Assembly (NCBI RefSeq): GCF_014803385.1
Contig: NZ_JACYFC010000003.1
Span: 372,001 to 436,000, forward strand
From: Marinomonas colpomeniae
GTDB lineage: Bacteria; Pseudomonadota; Gammaproteobacteria; Pseudomonadales; Marinomonadaceae
Direction of reading: 5' to 3'
DNA: 64,000 bases
A program made the translations under genes and the position numbers. Shown here in pieces: positions 9,827 through 18,520 of the stretch (positions are counted from its first letter, which is position 1; each line of letters begins with the position of its first letter). The notes beneath the pieces are model-generated. The model ran no database searches, had not been told where the DNA came from, and worked only from the letters and a program-made list of their open reading frames with translations.

Positions 9827-10749
9827 TATCGAAGGGCTCCTTGGGAAAGTAAAAAACGTGCGAGTTTTTCTGGAGACTCGGTTATGTCAAATGTTTGGTG
9901 GCGAATACCAAGCGTTGTTAATTTTTCGTGCAGTTTTTTGTTTTGAGTTAAAAAATCGAGTCGTGCTTCGTTTAGGCCTTGTTTACTTATATTGACTTGT
10001 TTAATGCCCTGGCTATCCGCCATTTGATATTGACCTGCAGGCAAGTTGTAAACATTACTGTCGATGATTTGTATCCAGTGGACACTGTTGTGTTTAGCTA
10101 GTTGCATTAGTTCTGCTTCGTCACCGTCATTCCAACTTTGTTTGTCGGTCAAAATAATGACATCTTTGCTGTGTGACTTACGAGTCACAGGTGTGTTAGA
10201 CCAAATGCTAGAGTCGCTTGTATCATTCATTCTGTGTTTCAGGTTTGAAGCGTCTTTTAATTGACTGAGTAATATGGGAAGTGTACCTACCTTATTACTA
10301 GCGTGATTTTCTGAGCCATAACATAAACGATAAGATAGCGTGTCGCCTTGTTGCTTTGAGCGCCATGCAATAAGACCTGCTAATTGTATAAAGCGGGTAG
10401 AAATGAAAGAGTGGCGAGTACCAAAATAAGCGCTGCTGGACAGATCAAGTAACAATAATCTTTGATGGTCGTTTTCTTGAGCATAAAGTCTAGTGTGAGC
10501 TTGGCCTGTGCGAGCGGTTACCCGCCAATCAATATGACGCAAATCATCGCTAGCTTGATAAGCGCGAAGCTCTAGCATTTCCATGCCGTGACCTTTTTTA
10601 TGGGATCGACGCTCGCCCGATGTAGTCGCAAATCGTATCGCCTTAGGGGCCCGACCTAATTGCTTAGCATAATGGCCTAATAGCGCAAAATGCTTGTCAT
10701 CAAGTTCCGGTGACTCAGGTGATAGTAATTGACTTATGTTCCTACTCAT
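9826..10749 (-). CDS. DUF58 domain protein (MoxR operon)
   Basis: The 307-residue cytosolic protein carries the DUF58 signature, seen as the segment with RAYQASDDLRHIDWRVTART near residues 85-105, where DxRxIxW is the conserved core. The C-terminal half resembles a degenerate VWA fold (LLLLDLSSSAYFG). DUF58 proteins nearly always sit next to MoxR ATPases; they are presumed partners, but their mechanism is unknown. The start lies 4 bases after the MoxR stop and the stop overlaps the next start by one base. There are no membrane segments. Confidence 0.87.
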   Translation of the reverse strand: MSRNISQLLSPESPELDDKHFALLGHYAKQLGRAPKAIRFATTSGERRSHKKGHGMEMLELRAYQASDDLRHIDWRVTARTGQAHTRLYAQENDHQRLLLLDLSSSAYFGTRHSFISTRFIQLAGLIAWRSKQQGDTLSYRLCYGSENHASNKVGTLPILLSQLKDASNLKHRMNDTSDSSIWSNTPVTRKSHSKDVIILTDKQSWNDGDEAELMQLAKHNSVHWIQIIDSNVYNLPAGQYQMADSQGIKQVNISKQGLNEARLDFLTQNKKLHEKLTTLGIRHQTFDITESPEKLARFLLSQGALR

Positions 10750-10753
10750 CGAA

Positions 10754-11722
10754 TTAAAGCGCCGGAACGTGGCTGATTAAGCGCTTTAATAAATCGTCAA
10801 CAGAAAGGCCTGCCGCTTGGGCTTCAAAGGTAGTAATAATACGATGACGTAAAACAGGTAAGGCTACTTCTCGCACATCGTCTGGTGTGACAAAGTCTCT
10901 ACCGTTTAATAAGGCATTGGCGCGAGCGCAGCGGTCGAGAGCTAGTGTGCCACGAGGGCTGGCACCAAACTCAATTAAGTTAGTGCCTTTTCCTGCTTCA
11001 CCAAGGTAGTGCTCAGGCTGCCTTGTTGCCATGACTAACTGCACTATGTATTGCTCTACACTTTCTGACATATACAGACTAAGTGCTTTTTGCTGTAACG
11101 CTAAAATATCGCTTGGTTTACACAGAGGCTGAGAGTTACTTATGGATGTTTTATGCAGATCTTGTTGACGAACTAATCTTAATACTTCGAGCTCACTTGC
11201 TGCACTTGGATAGCCCAGTTTTATTTTCATCATAAAACGATCAAGCTGAGCTTCGGGTAAAGGATATGTTCCTTCTTGTTCGATTGGGTTCTGTGTTGCA
11301 ATGACAAAAAACAGATCAGATAAGGTATAGCTATGGTTGCCAACTGTTACTTGTCTTTCCCCCATGGCTTCTAATAACGCGGATTGAACTTTAGCAGGGG
11401 CTCGGTTGATTTCATCAGCAAGCACTATGTCGTTCATGATAGGACCGGGGATAAAACTAAACTTACCTGTTTCTTGTTGGTATATGTCTGAACCTGTGAC
11501 ATCGCCTGGTAGTAGGTCTGGTGTAAATTGAATGCGTTGGAAACGGCTGTCGATAGCATTAGCTAAGGCTTTTGCAGCGGTTGTTTTTGCAATACCTGGT
11601 GGGCCTTCTAGAAGTACATGTCCATTAGCGATTAAAGCAACAAGTAATTCATGTGTTAAATCAGGTTGACCAATGATAGCGCGATTCAAGTGTTCTTTTA
11701 ATTGTTCAATTACAGTTACCAT
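10754..11722 (-). CDS. MoxR-family AAA+ ATPase
   Basis: First gene of the MoxR/Bat operon, 322 residues. MoxR ATPases act as chaperone-like machines that mature or activate protein complexes, using VWA proteins as adaptors. Walker A is GPPGIAKTT (about residues 40-48) and Walker B is IVLADEINRAP. The sensor region IATQNPIEQEGTYPLPEAQL is characteristic of MoxR, followed by RFMMKI and the C-terminal lid. The promoter should lie in the 129-base gap shared with the divergent DUF2835 gene. The family is clear; the target complex is unknown. Confidence 0.93.
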   Translation of the reverse strand: MVTVIEQLKEHLNRAIIGQPDLTHELLVALIANGHVLLEGPPGIAKTTAAKALANAIDSRFQRIQFTPDLLPGDVTGSDIYQQETGKFSFIPGPIMNDIVLADEINRAPAKVQSALLEAMGERQVTVGNHSYTLSDLFFVIATQNPIEQEGTYPLPEAQLDRFMMKIKLGYPSAASELEVLRLVRQQDLHKTSISNSQPLCKPSDILALQQKALSLYMSESVEQYIVQLVMATRQPEHYLGEAGKGTNLIEFGASPRGTLALDRCARANALLNGRDFVTPDDVREVALPVLRHRIITTFEAQAAGLSVDDLLKRLISHVPAL

Positions 11723-11851
11723 CTAACCTAGATTCCTTATACTTCTGTCAAAAAAAGTGTCAACGCAATATAATAGCCTTCATTTTATCGGATTCAAATC
11801 TTTACGCACAGAGTGATGTCTGTAAGAGTAACGTAAGCATAGGAATAAAAA

Positions 11852-12073
11852 ATGGCAAAAGTTGTATTAAGTGTGGCCTTGCCCGCATTTAAATATGAAG
11901 CTCTGTATGCTGGTTCCGCGAAAAATTTGGTAGCAAACAGCTTGGATGGACGTAAGGTACAACTACCTTTGCTTGCTTTTCAACGATTTCTAACACATCA
12001 AGGAATTAATGGTGTGTTTGAAGTGGAATTTGATGACATGAATAAATTGATTGGTGTAACCAGAATTGGATAG
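11852..12073 (+). CDS. DUF2835 family small protein
   Basis: The 73-residue cytosolic protein matches the DUF2835 pattern: an N-terminal beta strand, the AGSAKNLVANSLDGRKVQLP core, then FLTHQGINGVFEVEFD and a final strand. No function is established for the family, which is common in gammaproteobacteria. An AGGAATAA ribosome-binding stretch precedes the ATG. It lies 68 bases before pyrD and may share its transcript. Confidence 0.85.
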   Translation: MAKVVLSVALPAFKYEALYAGSAKNLVANSLDGRKVQLPLLAFQRFLTHQGINGVFEVEFDDMNKLIGVTRIG

Positions 12074-12141
12074 CTCTGCTAAAATTAAATAGCATAGCTT
12101 GATAAACGTCAGTCTGACTAAACTGCCTAGGAATCTTTATT

Positions 12142-13182
12142 ATGTACGATTTTGCTCGCTCATTACTTTTTAAATTGGATCCAGAAGTGGCTCATGAAGT
12201 GTCATTAGACCTTCTTGCCGCCAGCAGCCGATTGGGCTTGAGTAAATTACTAGGTGGATTACCATCAACAAAACCTGTTGATGTGATGGGGTTGCGTTTT
12301 CCTAATGCGGTAGGTCTAGCGGCTGGCCTGGATAAAAACGCAGATGCTTTCGAAGCCTTAGGTGCGTTAGGCTTTGGTTTTGTTGAAGTCGGTACGGTAA
12401 CGCCAAAAGGCCAAGCGGGTAACCCAAAACCACGACTTTTTCGATTACCAGAACATGAAGCTATTATTAATCGCATGGGCTTTAATAATAAAGGTGTAGA
12501 CCACTTGGTGTCTCGTATTAAGTCTCATCGCTATTCAGGTGTTTTAGGCGTCAATATAGGTAAAAATTTAACCACTTCAGTGGAAAATGCGGCGGCGGAT
12601 TATTTAGCATGTTTAACCGCTGTTATTCCTTATGCAGATTACATTACGGCAAACATTAGCTCTCCAAATACACCAGGCTTACGTAGTTTACAGTTTGGTG
12701 AAAGCCTTGCCGAGTTAATTGCCCCGTTAGTAATGGCTCGTGACCGCTATCAAGCGGAGCATGATAAGCGTATTCCCTTAGCAGTGAAAATCGCTCCAGA
12801 CATGACTGATGATGAAATTAAATTAGTCTCGGACACTCTGGTTGAACAAGGTGTTGATGGTATCATTGCGACAAATACAACCTTGTCCCGTGATGCTGTA
12901 GTTGGCCATGAGTTTGAAGAAGAGGCGGGTGGCCTTAGTGGTGCGCCAGTGCGTGACGCTTCAACACATGTTGTCAAAGTATTAGCTGAACATTTGAAAG
13001 GTACCTTACCTATTATTGGTGTTGGTGGTATTTCTAGCGGAGCGGATGCGGTTGAAAAACTTCAAGCTGGAGCGAGTTTGGTACAAATTTATTCTGGTCT
13101 TATTTACCAAGGCCCAGAGTTAATTAAAGAAGCGATAGCGAGCACAGATGCTTATTTTCGCGAGCGTGATTTAGGGATTTAA
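12142..13182 (+). CDS. pyrD: Dihydroorotate dehydrogenase (quinone), class 2
   Basis: This enzyme oxidises dihydroorotate to orotate in pyrimidine synthesis, using FMN and passing electrons to the membrane quinone pool. The 346 residues include the N-terminal membrane-associating helix typical of class 2 enzymes ([19 protein letters not shown]). FMN-site motifs are [18 protein letters not shown] and IGVGGISSG. The catalytic serine lies in [11 protein letters not shown], and KIAPDM and TNTT complete the active site. The ATG follows an AGGAATC ribosome-binding stretch. It is followed by a strong double-hairpin end. Confidence 0.97.
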   Translation: MYDFARSLLFKLDPEVAHEVSLDLLAASSRLGLSKLLGGLPSTKPVDVMGLRFPNAVGLAAGLDKNADAFEALGALGFGFVEVGTVTPKGQAGNPKPRLFRLPEHEAIINRMGFNNKGVDHLVSRIKSHRYSGVLGVNIGKNLTTSVENAAADYLACLTAVIPYADYITANISSPNTPGLRSLQFGESLAELIAPLVMARDRYQAEHDKRIPLAVKIAPDMTDDEIKLVSDTLVEQGVDGIIATNTTLSRDAVVGHEFEEEAGGLSGAPVRDASTHVVKVLAEHLKGTLPIIGVGGISSGADAVEKLQAGASLVQIYSGLIYQGPELIKEAIASTDAYFRERDLGI

Positions 13183-13197
13183 CAAGATCAAATTAAA

Positions 13198-13260
13198 ACA
13201 GTAGGTTCAAGTTTGAACCTACTGTGTAGGAGGCGAGACCTGATCTCGCCTTCTTTTTTT
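13198..13260 (+). terminator. Tandem hairpins ending pyrD
   Basis: Hairpin 1 (13198-13225) is a perfect 13-bp stem, ACAGTAGGTTCAA / TTGAACCTACTGT, with a two-base loop. Hairpin 2 (13231-13251) is AGGCGAGA / TCTCGCCT followed by TTCTTTTTTT, a classical rho-independent terminator. Hairpin 1 has no T run and could act as an RNA-stability element. Confidence 0.88.
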
Positions 13261-13298
13261 GTCAAACATTCATAGTAATTTAAAAAAGTAATTTAAAA

Positions 13299-15473
13299 AT
13301 GAGCACGATATTACAGACAGCTGATTCAGAAGGTCAGACTTACGCACTAGAGATCACTTGTCCTCTTGGATTGGAAAATGTATTAGAAAAAGAATTGCAT
13401 AGTGAAGGCTTAACTCAAACTCGCTTCGGTGAAGGGCAAGTTAAGCTAACAACCAACTTAGAGGGTATGTACAAAGCATGTCTTTGGTCTCGTGTTGCGA
13501 CACGAGTCATGCTACCTATTGCTAATTTCAAAATTGATTCAGCTGATGATTTATACGATGCCATCAGAGCGATTGAATGGTCTGATCACATGAGTGCAAC
13601 AAACACGATTGCGATTGATTGTCATGGTACAAACCATCATATACGAAATACTCAATTTGGCGCAGTACGTACTAAAGACGCGATTGCAGATTACTTTGTT
13701 GATTTGTCGGGCGAACGTCCAAACGTAGAGAAGGTTCAGCCAGATGTGCGGGTTGCCCTACGTATAAAGCGCGAAGTGGTTACCGTTAGTATCGATTTAT
13801 CTGGTGAAAGTATGCATCGCCGCGGTTACCGCCAACATGGGGGCATGGCGCCTCTGAAAGAAAACCTTGCTGCTGGTTTACTATTACGCGCAGGTTGGGG
13901 GCGAGATTGTGGTCTGACACAATTAATCGATCCTATGTGTGGATCAGGTACTTTTCTTGTTGAAGCCGCAATGATGTCATTAGATATCGCACCAGGCTTA
14001 GGCCGCAATTACTGGGGCTTTAAAGGTTGGAAGCAACACGATCACCGCGTGTGGCAGCAGCTCATGGATTTTGCGAAAAACCGTAAAAAAGACCCAGAGA
14101 CATTGGGTATTAGTTTTCAAGGAACTGATAGAGAGCAAAAAGCCATCGCAGCAGCAAGAGAATGTGTTAAACGTGCAGGCTTAACAAACGTGATTGATGT
14201 CAGTATGACACCATTTCAAGAGCACGAATTTACGATCAAAGAAGATATGCCTGGTTTGGTTATTTGTAACCCGCCTTACGGTGAGCGTATGGGCGATGAA
14301 ATGGCGTTGATTGCGTTGTATCGTCAATTGGGTGAATGGGTTGTTACTCATGCACGTGGTTGGCAGTTTATGATGTTAACCAGTAATGATCATTTAGCTC
14401 GTCAAATTCCAGTGAGACCTGAAAAAAGCACGCGAGTAATTAATGGCGGCATTGAATGTCGTGCATACCTTTTTCCATTGTTAAATGGCAGTATCAAAGA
14501 AGACGTTGTAGCACAATCTGTTATGTCTCCCGGTGCACAAATGTTTGCAAACCGCTTGCAAAAAAACGTCAAGAAAATGAAAAAATGGGTCGATAAAAAT
14601 AAACTTCAGTGTTACCGAGTTTATGATGCTGACATGCCAGAATATGCTGTAGCCATCGATGTTTATGGTCGTTGGGCACATGTTCAAGAATACCAAGCGC
14701 CAAAGTCAGTTGATCCAGATAAAGCGAAACAGCGTTTGTTTGAAGCGGTATCAGCTATTCCAACGTCATTGAATATTCCTGAATCTAATGTGGTAGTAAA
14801 ACATCGTGTTAGACAATCTGGTAAAGAGCAATATGAAAAGTTGGATCAATCGAAACATGAAATGATCGTAGAAGAATACGGTTGTGAGTTCATTGTTAAT
14901 CTGAAAGATTACTTGGACACAGGTTTGTTTCTTGATCACAGGCCAGTACGTAAGTTGATTCAAGATAAAGCCAATGGAGCCCGCTTCTTAAACCTTTTTT
15001 GTTATACCGCTACTGCATCGGTACATGCTGGACAGGGTGGTGCTCGTACAACATTGAGTGTTGATATGTCGAACACCTACACAGAGTGGGCTCGTCGTAA
15101 TATTGAATTGAATGAATTTTCAGAACGTGATCATGTTGTAGAGCGTGCAGATTGTCTTGAATGGTTAAAGCAAAGTCGTGACAAGTTTGATTTGATTTTC
15201 ATGGATCCACCAACATTCTCCAACTCGAAAAAAATGGAAGATGTGTTAGATATTCAGCGAGATCATGGTTCGTTGATTCGTTTGGCAATGGCAAGGCTGG
15301 AACATGATGGTGAAATGGTTTTCTCTAATAACTATCGACGTTTCATACTTGATGAAGATCTGTCAGAAGAGTTTGAGATCATCAATATTACGAAAGATAC
15401 GTTCGATATTGATTTCGATCGTAATAATAAAATCCACCAGTGCTACACAATCAAACATAAGCTTGTAGATTAA
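13299..15473 (+). CDS. rlmL: Bifunctional 23S rRNA methyltransferase RlmKL (m2G2445 / m7G2069)
   Basis: A two-headed S-adenosylmethionine methyltransferase modifying 23S rRNA. The 724 residues match the fused RlmKL of enterobacteria (about 702). The N-terminal part carries a THUMP domain (about residues 15-160) and the RlmL catalytic domain with DPMCGSGTFLVEA and the NPPY motif (VICNPPYGERM). The C-terminal RlmK domain contains RFLNLFCYTATASVHA and FMDPPTFSNSK. The N-terminus MSTILQTADSEG is short. Both catalytic motifs are intact, so both activities are expected. Confidence 0.95.
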   Translation: MSTILQTADSEGQTYALEITCPLGLENVLEKELHSEGLTQTRFGEGQVKLTTNLEGMYKACLWSRVATRVMLPIANFKIDSADDLYDAIRAIEWSDHMSATNTIAIDCHGTNHHIRNTQFGAVRTKDAIADYFVDLSGERPNVEKVQPDVRVALRIKREVVTVSIDLSGESMHRRGYRQHGGMAPLKENLAAGLLLRAGWGRDCGLTQLIDPMCGSGTFLVEAAMMSLDIAPGLGRNYWGFKGWKQHDHRVWQQLMDFAKNRKKDPETLGISFQGTDREQKAIAAARECVKRAGLTNVIDVSMTPFQEHEFTIKEDMPGLVICNPPYGERMGDEMALIALYRQLGEWVVTHARGWQFMMLTSNDHLARQIPVRPEKSTRVINGGIECRAYLFPLLNGSIKEDVVAQSVMSPGAQMFANRLQKNVKKMKKWVDKNKLQCYRVYDADMPEYAVAIDVYGRWAHVQEYQAPKSVDPDKAKQRLFEAVSAIPTSLNIPESNVVVKHRVRQSGKEQYEKLDQSKHEMIVEEYGCEFIVNLKDYLDTGLFLDHRPVRKLIQDKANGARFLNLFCYTATASVHAGQGGARTTLSVDMSNTYTEWARRNIELNEFSERDHVVERADCLEWLKQSRDKFDLIFMDPPTFSNSKKMEDVLDIQRDHGSLIRLAMARLEHDGEMVFSNNYRRFILDEDLSEEFEIINITKDTFDIDFDRNNKIHQCYTIKHKLVD

Positions 15474-15519
15474 AGAACCAGCAAAGTCTGATTTTTACAG
15501 ATGCTTTATAAGATCAATT

Positions 15520-15580
15520 AAAAAGGAAAGACATATTGTCTTTCCTTTCCTTTCCTTTCCTTTCCTTTCCTTTCCTTTTT
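15520..15580 (+). terminator. rlmL terminator fused to a (TTTCC)n tandem repeat
   Basis: The upstream arm AAAGGAAAGAC (15522-15532) pairs perfectly with GTCTTTCCTTT (15538-15548) around the loop ATATT. The downstream arm continues without a break into the pentanucleotide array. The upstream stretch AAAAAGGAAAG (15520-15530) could equally pair with CTTTCCTTTTT at the far end of the array (15570-15580), giving a larger loop. Confidence 0.75.
15541..15575. repeat. TTTCC pentanucleotide tandem repeat, 7 perfect copies
   Basis: Seven uninterrupted TTTCC units are followed by a T run and then further T-rich sequence with TTTAT units. It lies in the gap between rlmL and a small gene, outside coding sequence. 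Such short perfect arrays can change length by slipped-strand replication. Confidence 0.95.
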
Positions 15581-15691
15581 TACTTTATTTTATTTTTTGT
15601 AATCTTAAGTATGCAAAACCTTTCTTCTTATAAAAAGAGTCTATAGTTAATAAAATCACCTAACAAAGAAACGGTAAGTGGGGGGGAGATT

Positions 15692-15952
15692 ATGAAACTT
15701 AAATTAACACCAACTCAAAATTTATGCGTTGGCTATTTAGAGTCGGGTTTTGAATTGATCCAATTGGAGGAGAAGTTTTACTTCATCAAGGGTGAGCGTC
15801 GGCAAAAAGTGTTACCTAAAACCTTAAATGCCTTAGTCAGTAGAGGCGCATTAGCCCGTTCAGAGAAAGGATCTTACATGTTGAGTGATGAGTTTATGGC
15901 ACATCGTAAACGGATGCGAGAAGCAGGCAGTTCATCCATCATTCAGCATTAG
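15692..15952 (+). CDS. Small protein of unknown function, possible single winged helix
   Basis: I do not recognise this 86-residue protein. A purine-rich ribosome-binding stretch with GGGGGGAG precedes the ATG, which supports it as a real gene. The C-terminal half has a helix and hairpin pattern (LPKTLNALVSRGALARS, then GSYMLSDEF) that resembles the recognition helix and wing of a winged-helix fold; this is inference only. There is no signal peptide or membrane segment. It stands alone between rlmL and a convergent DUF3549 gene and is followed by hairpins at 15956-15974 and 16004-16043. Confidence 0.7.
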   Translation: MKLKLTPTQNLCVGYLESGFELIQLEEKFYFIKGERRQKVLPKTLNALVSRGALARSEKGSYMLSDEFMAHRKRMREAGSSSIIQH

Positions 15953-16003
15953 AGTGAGCTGATTTTATCAGCTCTTAATATTATTATTGTATTCCTCTTC
16001 CTT

Positions 16004-16043
16004 GCCTCAATGCTTTTTACATTTAAGTATTGGGGCTTTTTTA
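16004..16043 (+). terminator. Terminator after the 86-residue gene
   Basis: The imperfect stem GCCTCAATGCTT / AAGTATTGGGGC (two G-T pairs) is followed by CTTTTTTA. A smaller hairpin, GAGCTGA / TCAGCTC, lies just upstream at 15956-15974. Confidence 0.7.
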
Positions 16044-16072
16044 TGCCTGCTTTTTCTTGAAAACATCTTGCG

Positions 16073-17143
16073 TTAATGCAAAGATTTAGGTGTTTGAGTA
16101 AATAAATAGCTCACGGCTTGTGCCAGTTTTTGGCTTATATGATTGCTACGCAACAATGTCCAAAGGGGTTGTTTTGTCTCTGGATGTTGACTTAGCTCTG
16201 CTGTGATTTGTTTAAACGCAATATAGGCATCCTCTCTATGAGCGAGCTTCTCCATGATGATACGTAGTAACTGCGGGTTTTGACTGAGCCAATGAGGGCA
16301 TTTTGCGGCTAAAGCGGCAATGGCATGAAGGTCATCGTCTTTGCATTCGGTTAAGCTACCCAGTAATCCAAATAATGGCAGTAACAATTCATTGTCTAAA
16401 TCAGATTGTGATAAAGCACGTAAATGGCTGGCTTGTATTAATGGTTCTTGTTCTATTTGTAGCTGGTTAATAATCGTTGTTTGCAGTGTATCAGAAAGCA
16501 TTTCATGTTCTAACGCGTGACATAACGCACTGACGATTGGGTGAACAGCATGTTGAATAGCATTCTGTATAAGCGTTTCGTGTTTTGCTTCGTTTGCTCT
16601 AACGGCTAATTCTGCGATTCCCTGCAACCCTAGTGTTTGCCAGCTGTCATTTTGCTCTGTTAGATCGGATGATAGGTAGTTAACCACAGCGTGGAAGTAC
16701 TGAGATGGTTCTTGCTGTAAGTCTTTGCCCAGTATCGCGTGTAAGCTTGCCATGCGTTCTTGATCGGGCTTGAAGACATAAGGGTTGTCTTCCAATGCAT
16801 CTGCTAAGCCTGCTTCTTCCCCTTTATGAAGAATTTTATCAACAATGCTTTTGATGAAGTGATCGCGTGTCCCTAAATTTAAACACCCTGTTTCATCTAA
16901 TGGCATTTTCAAAAACCAAATGACACCTTGCTCTGCTGTTTCTGCTTTCGATGTCTTATTGGCCTTTAATAAACAAGCTAACCAAGCGTGTTGACGGAAT
17001 GGAAAAGGGTAGCCTTGTTGCTTCCTGTCAAATTGTATTGCCTGTTGTGGTGTGATTTTGGTGATGTTGCGACCTAGATCGTAATAACTTACATCACAGC
17101 CGACCATATCAAATAAGTCAGAAAGAGATTCAATTTTGTTCAT
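16073..17143 (-). CDS. DUF3549 family protein
   Basis: The 356-residue cytosolic protein belongs to DUF3549, a family of unknown function found in pseudomonads and relatives. The N-terminal part has the family pattern: a leading helix, then VSYYDLGRNITKI and YPFPFRQHAWLACLL. The rest is mostly alpha-helical with repeat-like HEAT-style helices (about residues 170-350), suggesting a protein-binding scaffold; this last point is inference. An upstream in-frame ATG would add 10 residues, but MNKIESLSDLF is the family-like start. It is divergent from yqcC with a 166-base gap. Confidence 0.8.
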   Translation of the reverse strand: MNKIESLSDLFDMVGCDVSYYDLGRNITKITPQQAIQFDRKQQGYPFPFRQHAWLACLLKANKTSKAETAEQGVIWFLKMPLDETGCLNLGTRDHFIKSIVDKILHKGEEAGLADALEDNPYVFKPDQERMASLHAILGKDLQQEPSQYFHAVVNYLSSDLTEQNDSWQTLGLQGIAELAVRANEAKHETLIQNAIQHAVHPIVSALCHALEHEMLSDTLQTTIINQLQIEQEPLIQASHLRALSQSDLDNELLLPLFGLLGSLTECKDDDLHAIAALAAKCPHWLSQNPQLLRIIMEKLAHREDAYIAFKQITAELSQHPETKQPLWTLLRSNHISQKLAQAVSYLFTQTPKSLH

Positions 17144-17309
17144 GATAAAATATTGGCTCAAGTTGCTAATCAACGTGCTATTGTGCCGCGATCAGTTTTT
17201 AAAAGGTGCACTATTTTACTCTTTTTCTATATAAAAATCTGGTATAAAACGCCGAAAAGACTTTGATAAAATAAAGAAAAATCTGACTTAAGCCTAAGGA
17301 GGTATTAGG

Positions 17310-17651
17310 TTGAAAACAACTTTTTCTGCTCATCATACATTGGCTGATTTGTTGATGGATCTGCAAATTGCAATGGGAGAATGTGGTGTTTGGGAATGTG
17401 AAAAACCAACACCTAAAGCGCTACAAAGTACTCAACCTTTTTGTGTAGACACTATGTCATTTGAACAATGGTTGAAGTTTGTAATGATAGAAAGGTTTAA
17501 AGCTTTGCTAGAAACTGGTGGTGCATTACCTGTGCGCTGTCATATATCACCGATGGCAGAAGAAGCTTTTAAAGGTAAACCTGAAGAATCTGTTCATCAT
17601 TTATTGCGCTGTCTGGATCGTATAGACCAACATTTAAGCGGCACTTCGTGA
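17310..17651 (+). CDS. yqcC: YqcC family protein
   Basis: The 113-residue cytosolic protein resembles E. coli YqcC, a small helical protein of unknown function. The matching pattern is QPFCVDTMSFEQWLKFVMIERF, with the conserved STQPF and DTM-WL elements. The start is TTG at 17310, chosen because a perfect AAGGAGG box lies 7 bases upstream (17296-17302) and there is no better ATG. The stop overlaps the start of the DUF1853 gene (GTGA), so the two are translationally coupled. Confidence 0.87.
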   Translation: MKTTFSAHHTLADLLMDLQIAMGECGVWECEKPTPKALQSTQPFCVDTMSFEQWLKFVMIERFKALLETGGALPVRCHISPMAEEAFKGKPEESVHHLLRCLDRIDQHLSGTS

Positions 17652-18499
17652 GCTCAAATAAATTTCAACACCCATTTGTAAAAGATCTTGCTTGGCTTGT
17701 AGAAGGTCATTATATAGAGCGAGATTTTAACCTCCAGCCATATTGGCTTGTTGATGTGCCATTACGTTTATCAGAGTTGGATAATAGCCCTGAACCCCTA
17801 ATTCAAGCCGTTAATGACTGTAAATCACATTTTCTTGGTAGCTATTTCGAAACATTATTTTCTTTTGCTATAGAGCATTTCTCTTCCTTAAATATCATAC
17901 TAGAGCATTTTCAAATAGAAGCTGAAGGAAAGACGTTAGGGGAAGTCGATATACTAATTGAAACGCCAGATGGGCAACTGCATCAGTTAGAATTGGCTGT
18001 TAAGTTTTATTTAGAACGACCAGATTTGGCACCACATAACTGGATTGGACCCAATAAAAACGACAGTTTGTTAAAAAAAACCACGAAAGCTAGAGAGCAC
18101 CAACTAACCATATTACACACAGAAGAAGGTCGTTCTGCGATACAGAATGTGGCTAAAGGTAGAACTCCGAATTCAAGTTTATTGATTTTTGGCCGTTTAT
18201 ATTATGGCTTAAAGAATAATGCTGATATTGAAGAGTGGTTGAAAAAAGATGATGGAGGATGGATACGCGCATCTCACTTTATCTTATTAAAAGCATATTT
18301 TTCACATTTTCAAGTGTTGGAAAAGCCACACTGGATGTCTTTTCCCAATATAAATAATAATTATGCTTTCTTTTGTACGGAAAACCCCTACAATCTTTTC
18401 GTCAAATTCCTACATGATGAGCGGCCTAAGCACGTTACCCTATGGGATAACGTAAAAGGAATAAACAAAATAGTATTCGTTGTTCCTGATCTATGGTGA
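17648..18499 (+). CDS. DUF1853 family protein, PD-(D/E)XK nuclease-like
   Basis: This 283-residue protein matches DUF1853. The core shows FLGSYFETLFSFAIEH, then GKTLGEVDILIETPDG and LELAVKFYLER. The order E-x-D ... E-x-x-x-K is compatible with a PD-(D/E)XK nuclease-like fold, although no activity has been shown for the family. Translation starts at a GTG that overlaps the yqcC stop. There are no membrane segments. The function and the reason for pairing with yqcC are unknown. Confidence 0.82.
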   Translation: MSSNKFQHPFVKDLAWLVEGHYIERDFNLQPYWLVDVPLRLSELDNSPEPLIQAVNDCKSHFLGSYFETLFSFAIEHFSSLNIILEHFQIEAEGKTLGEVDILIETPDGQLHQLELAVKFYLERPDLAPHNWIGPNKNDSLLKKTTKAREHQLTILHTEEGRSAIQNVAKGRTPNSSLLIFGRLYYGLKNNADIEEWLKKDDGGWIRASHFILLKAYFSHFQVLEKPHWMSFPNINNNYAFFCTENPYNLFVKFLHDERPKHVTLWDNVKGINKIVFVVPDLW

Positions 18500-18520
18500 G
18501 AGGTTAAATAGAGTCTAATA

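Noticed and set aside
15541..15575. TTTCC array as a CRISPR-like repeat
   Set aside because: There are no spacers; it is a simple pentanucleotide tandem repeat. No CRISPR array was seen elsewhere in the window.
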